From the NCBI GenBank assembly GCA_049663345.1, contig JBATDG010000073.1, positions 27,041 through 91,040 on the forward strand: a stretch of 64,000 nt of DNA, read 5' to 3'. The notes beneath the pieces are model-generated. The model did no database searches. It saw nothing but the letters and a program-made list of their open reading frames with translations, and was not told the origin of the DNA. A program made the translations under genes and the position numbers. Position 1 is the first letter of the stretch. Each line of letters starts with the position of its first letter. This DNA is from SZUA-365 sp049663345. Its GTDB lineage: Bacteria; Bacteroidota; Ignavibacteria; SZUA-365. This document shows positions 63,592-64,000 of this stretch, one piece after another.

Positions 63592-64000
63592 TCAAATTCC
63601 CAGATGTTCAAGAAGGGGAGCCTCATGGTCGGAACAATCGGATGTATCACGATCCACAAGGGGCTCGGTCTGATCCCAACTGTTTATTTTCGGAAGACGA
63701 CCCTTTGTACGTTCATACCGCAGGTAGAAATTGTACGAGAGCTCCTTGTAAAAGTCATGAATGGACTCAATAATCTCGGGATCGTCATCCATAATGTGTG
63801 CAAGTTCAACGATCTCATCGAGTAACTCACCAATTTCGATGACACGATTCTTGATGCGACTTGCAGCCGGCATACTTGGATCATCGAGGACAAGCGCTGA
63901 TTGAATGCCGATCGCCTTTGAGTAATTGCCGATTTCTGACCACCGCAGCTCAGCATCGGTACCGGATTCCAATTTAGAAATCGCGCTCGCGGAACAGCCC
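63592..64000 (-). CDS. XRE-family HTH regulator, partial (5' end outside window)
   Basis: Reading the minus strand up to the window edge, the frame stays open beyond the apparent TTG at 63972 and gives GCSASAISKLESGTDAEL at the very edge. This is the recognition helix and following turn of a Cro/CI (XRE) helix-turn-helix. So the gene starts outside the window. After the HTH come about 100 residues with a helical segment (IGELLDEIVELAHIMDDD) and an acidic tail (DRDTSDCSDHEAPLLEHL). The visible part is 135 residues. Target unknown. Confidence 0.75.
   Translation of the reverse strand, partial: GCSASAISKLESGTDAELRWSEIGNYSKAIGIQSALVLDDPSMPAASRIKNRVIEIGELLDEIVELAHIMDDDPEIIESIHDFYKELSYNFYLRYERTKGRLPKINSWDQTEPLVDRDTSDCSDHEAPLLEHLGI

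Noticed and set aside
63408..63659. 83-codon minus-strand open frame
   Set aside because: It overlaps the end of the XRE-type gene, lacks a ribosome site and shows no family features.

Overview
This window looks like chromosomal DNA of a bacterium from the Bacteroidota / Ignavibacteriota / Chlorobiota side of the tree. The main reason is that at least five secreted proteins end in the type IX secretion (T9SS) sorting domain. The region also carries propeller and Y_Y_Y sensor kinases and an OmpA protein with thrombospondin-type-3 repeats. No rRNA, tRNA, CRISPR array or intact mobile element was found. The lineage is an inference from protein types, not from a marker gene.

Left part (1-12.9 kb): the end of a PLP-dependent alanine/ornithine-racemase-like gene and a GNAT acetyltransferase, both on the minus strand; a small secreted protein whose ORF contains two signal peptides; then three large sensor histidine kinases (TPR type, propeller/Y_Y_Y/PAS/GAF type, and MASE1/PAS type). 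The MASE1 kinase is translationally coupled to an alpha/beta-hydrolase-like protein.

Centre (12.9-40.5 kb): about 27.5 kb of genes all on the minus strand, read from about 40.45 kb down to 12.9 kb with small gaps or overlaps. In transcription order they are thiolase, 3-hydroxyacyl-CoA dehydrogenase/enoyl-CoA hydratase, a ketopantoate-reductase-like protein, an extra BcrB-like/BcrD-like pair, and the 6-hydroxycyclohexenecarbonyl-CoA dehydrogenase. Next come the ring-opening hydrolase Oah/BamA, the dienoyl-CoA hydratase, benzoyl-CoA reductase BcrC-B-A-D, an acyl-CoA ligase, an SDR, and a thiolase with a DUF35 partner. Last are a molybdenum hydroxylase (FAD subunit plus a fused 2Fe-2S/Mo subunit), the cofactor genes moaA, moaCB and moeA, a MOSC protein and a TauE-type permease. 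Together they form an anaerobic aromatic-degradation locus. Upstream enzymes would make benzoyl-CoA, class I ATP-dependent benzoyl-CoA reductase dearomatises it, the diene is hydrated, oxidised and hydrolytically opened, and beta-oxidation enzymes process the C7 dicarboxyl-CoA. The Mo-cofactor genes would supply the molybdoenzyme, a candidate 4-hydroxybenzoyl-CoA-reductase-like enzyme. No ferredoxin or ferredoxin-reducing oxidoreductase is seen in the window.

Right part (40.9-64 kb): xdhC-mocA (Mo-cofactor maturation), a truncated T9SS sorting-domain remnant, a YhcH/DUF386 protein, an NmrA-type protein, the OmpA/TSP3 protein, a receiver / histidine kinase / LuxR-regulator set, and a PAP2 phosphatase-like protein. 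These are followed by a 12-kb run of secreted T9SS cargo proteins (Asp-box propeller, choice-of-anchor-D proteins and others) with a small Cys-rich two-CW-type protein between them, a second orphan sorting-domain remnant, and the C-terminal part of an XRE-type regulator at the right edge.

The most notable points are a complete class I benzoyl-CoA pathway in a T9SS-bearing bacterium, and inside it a second, two-gene BcrB/BcrD-like ATP-driven reductase module of unknown substrate.
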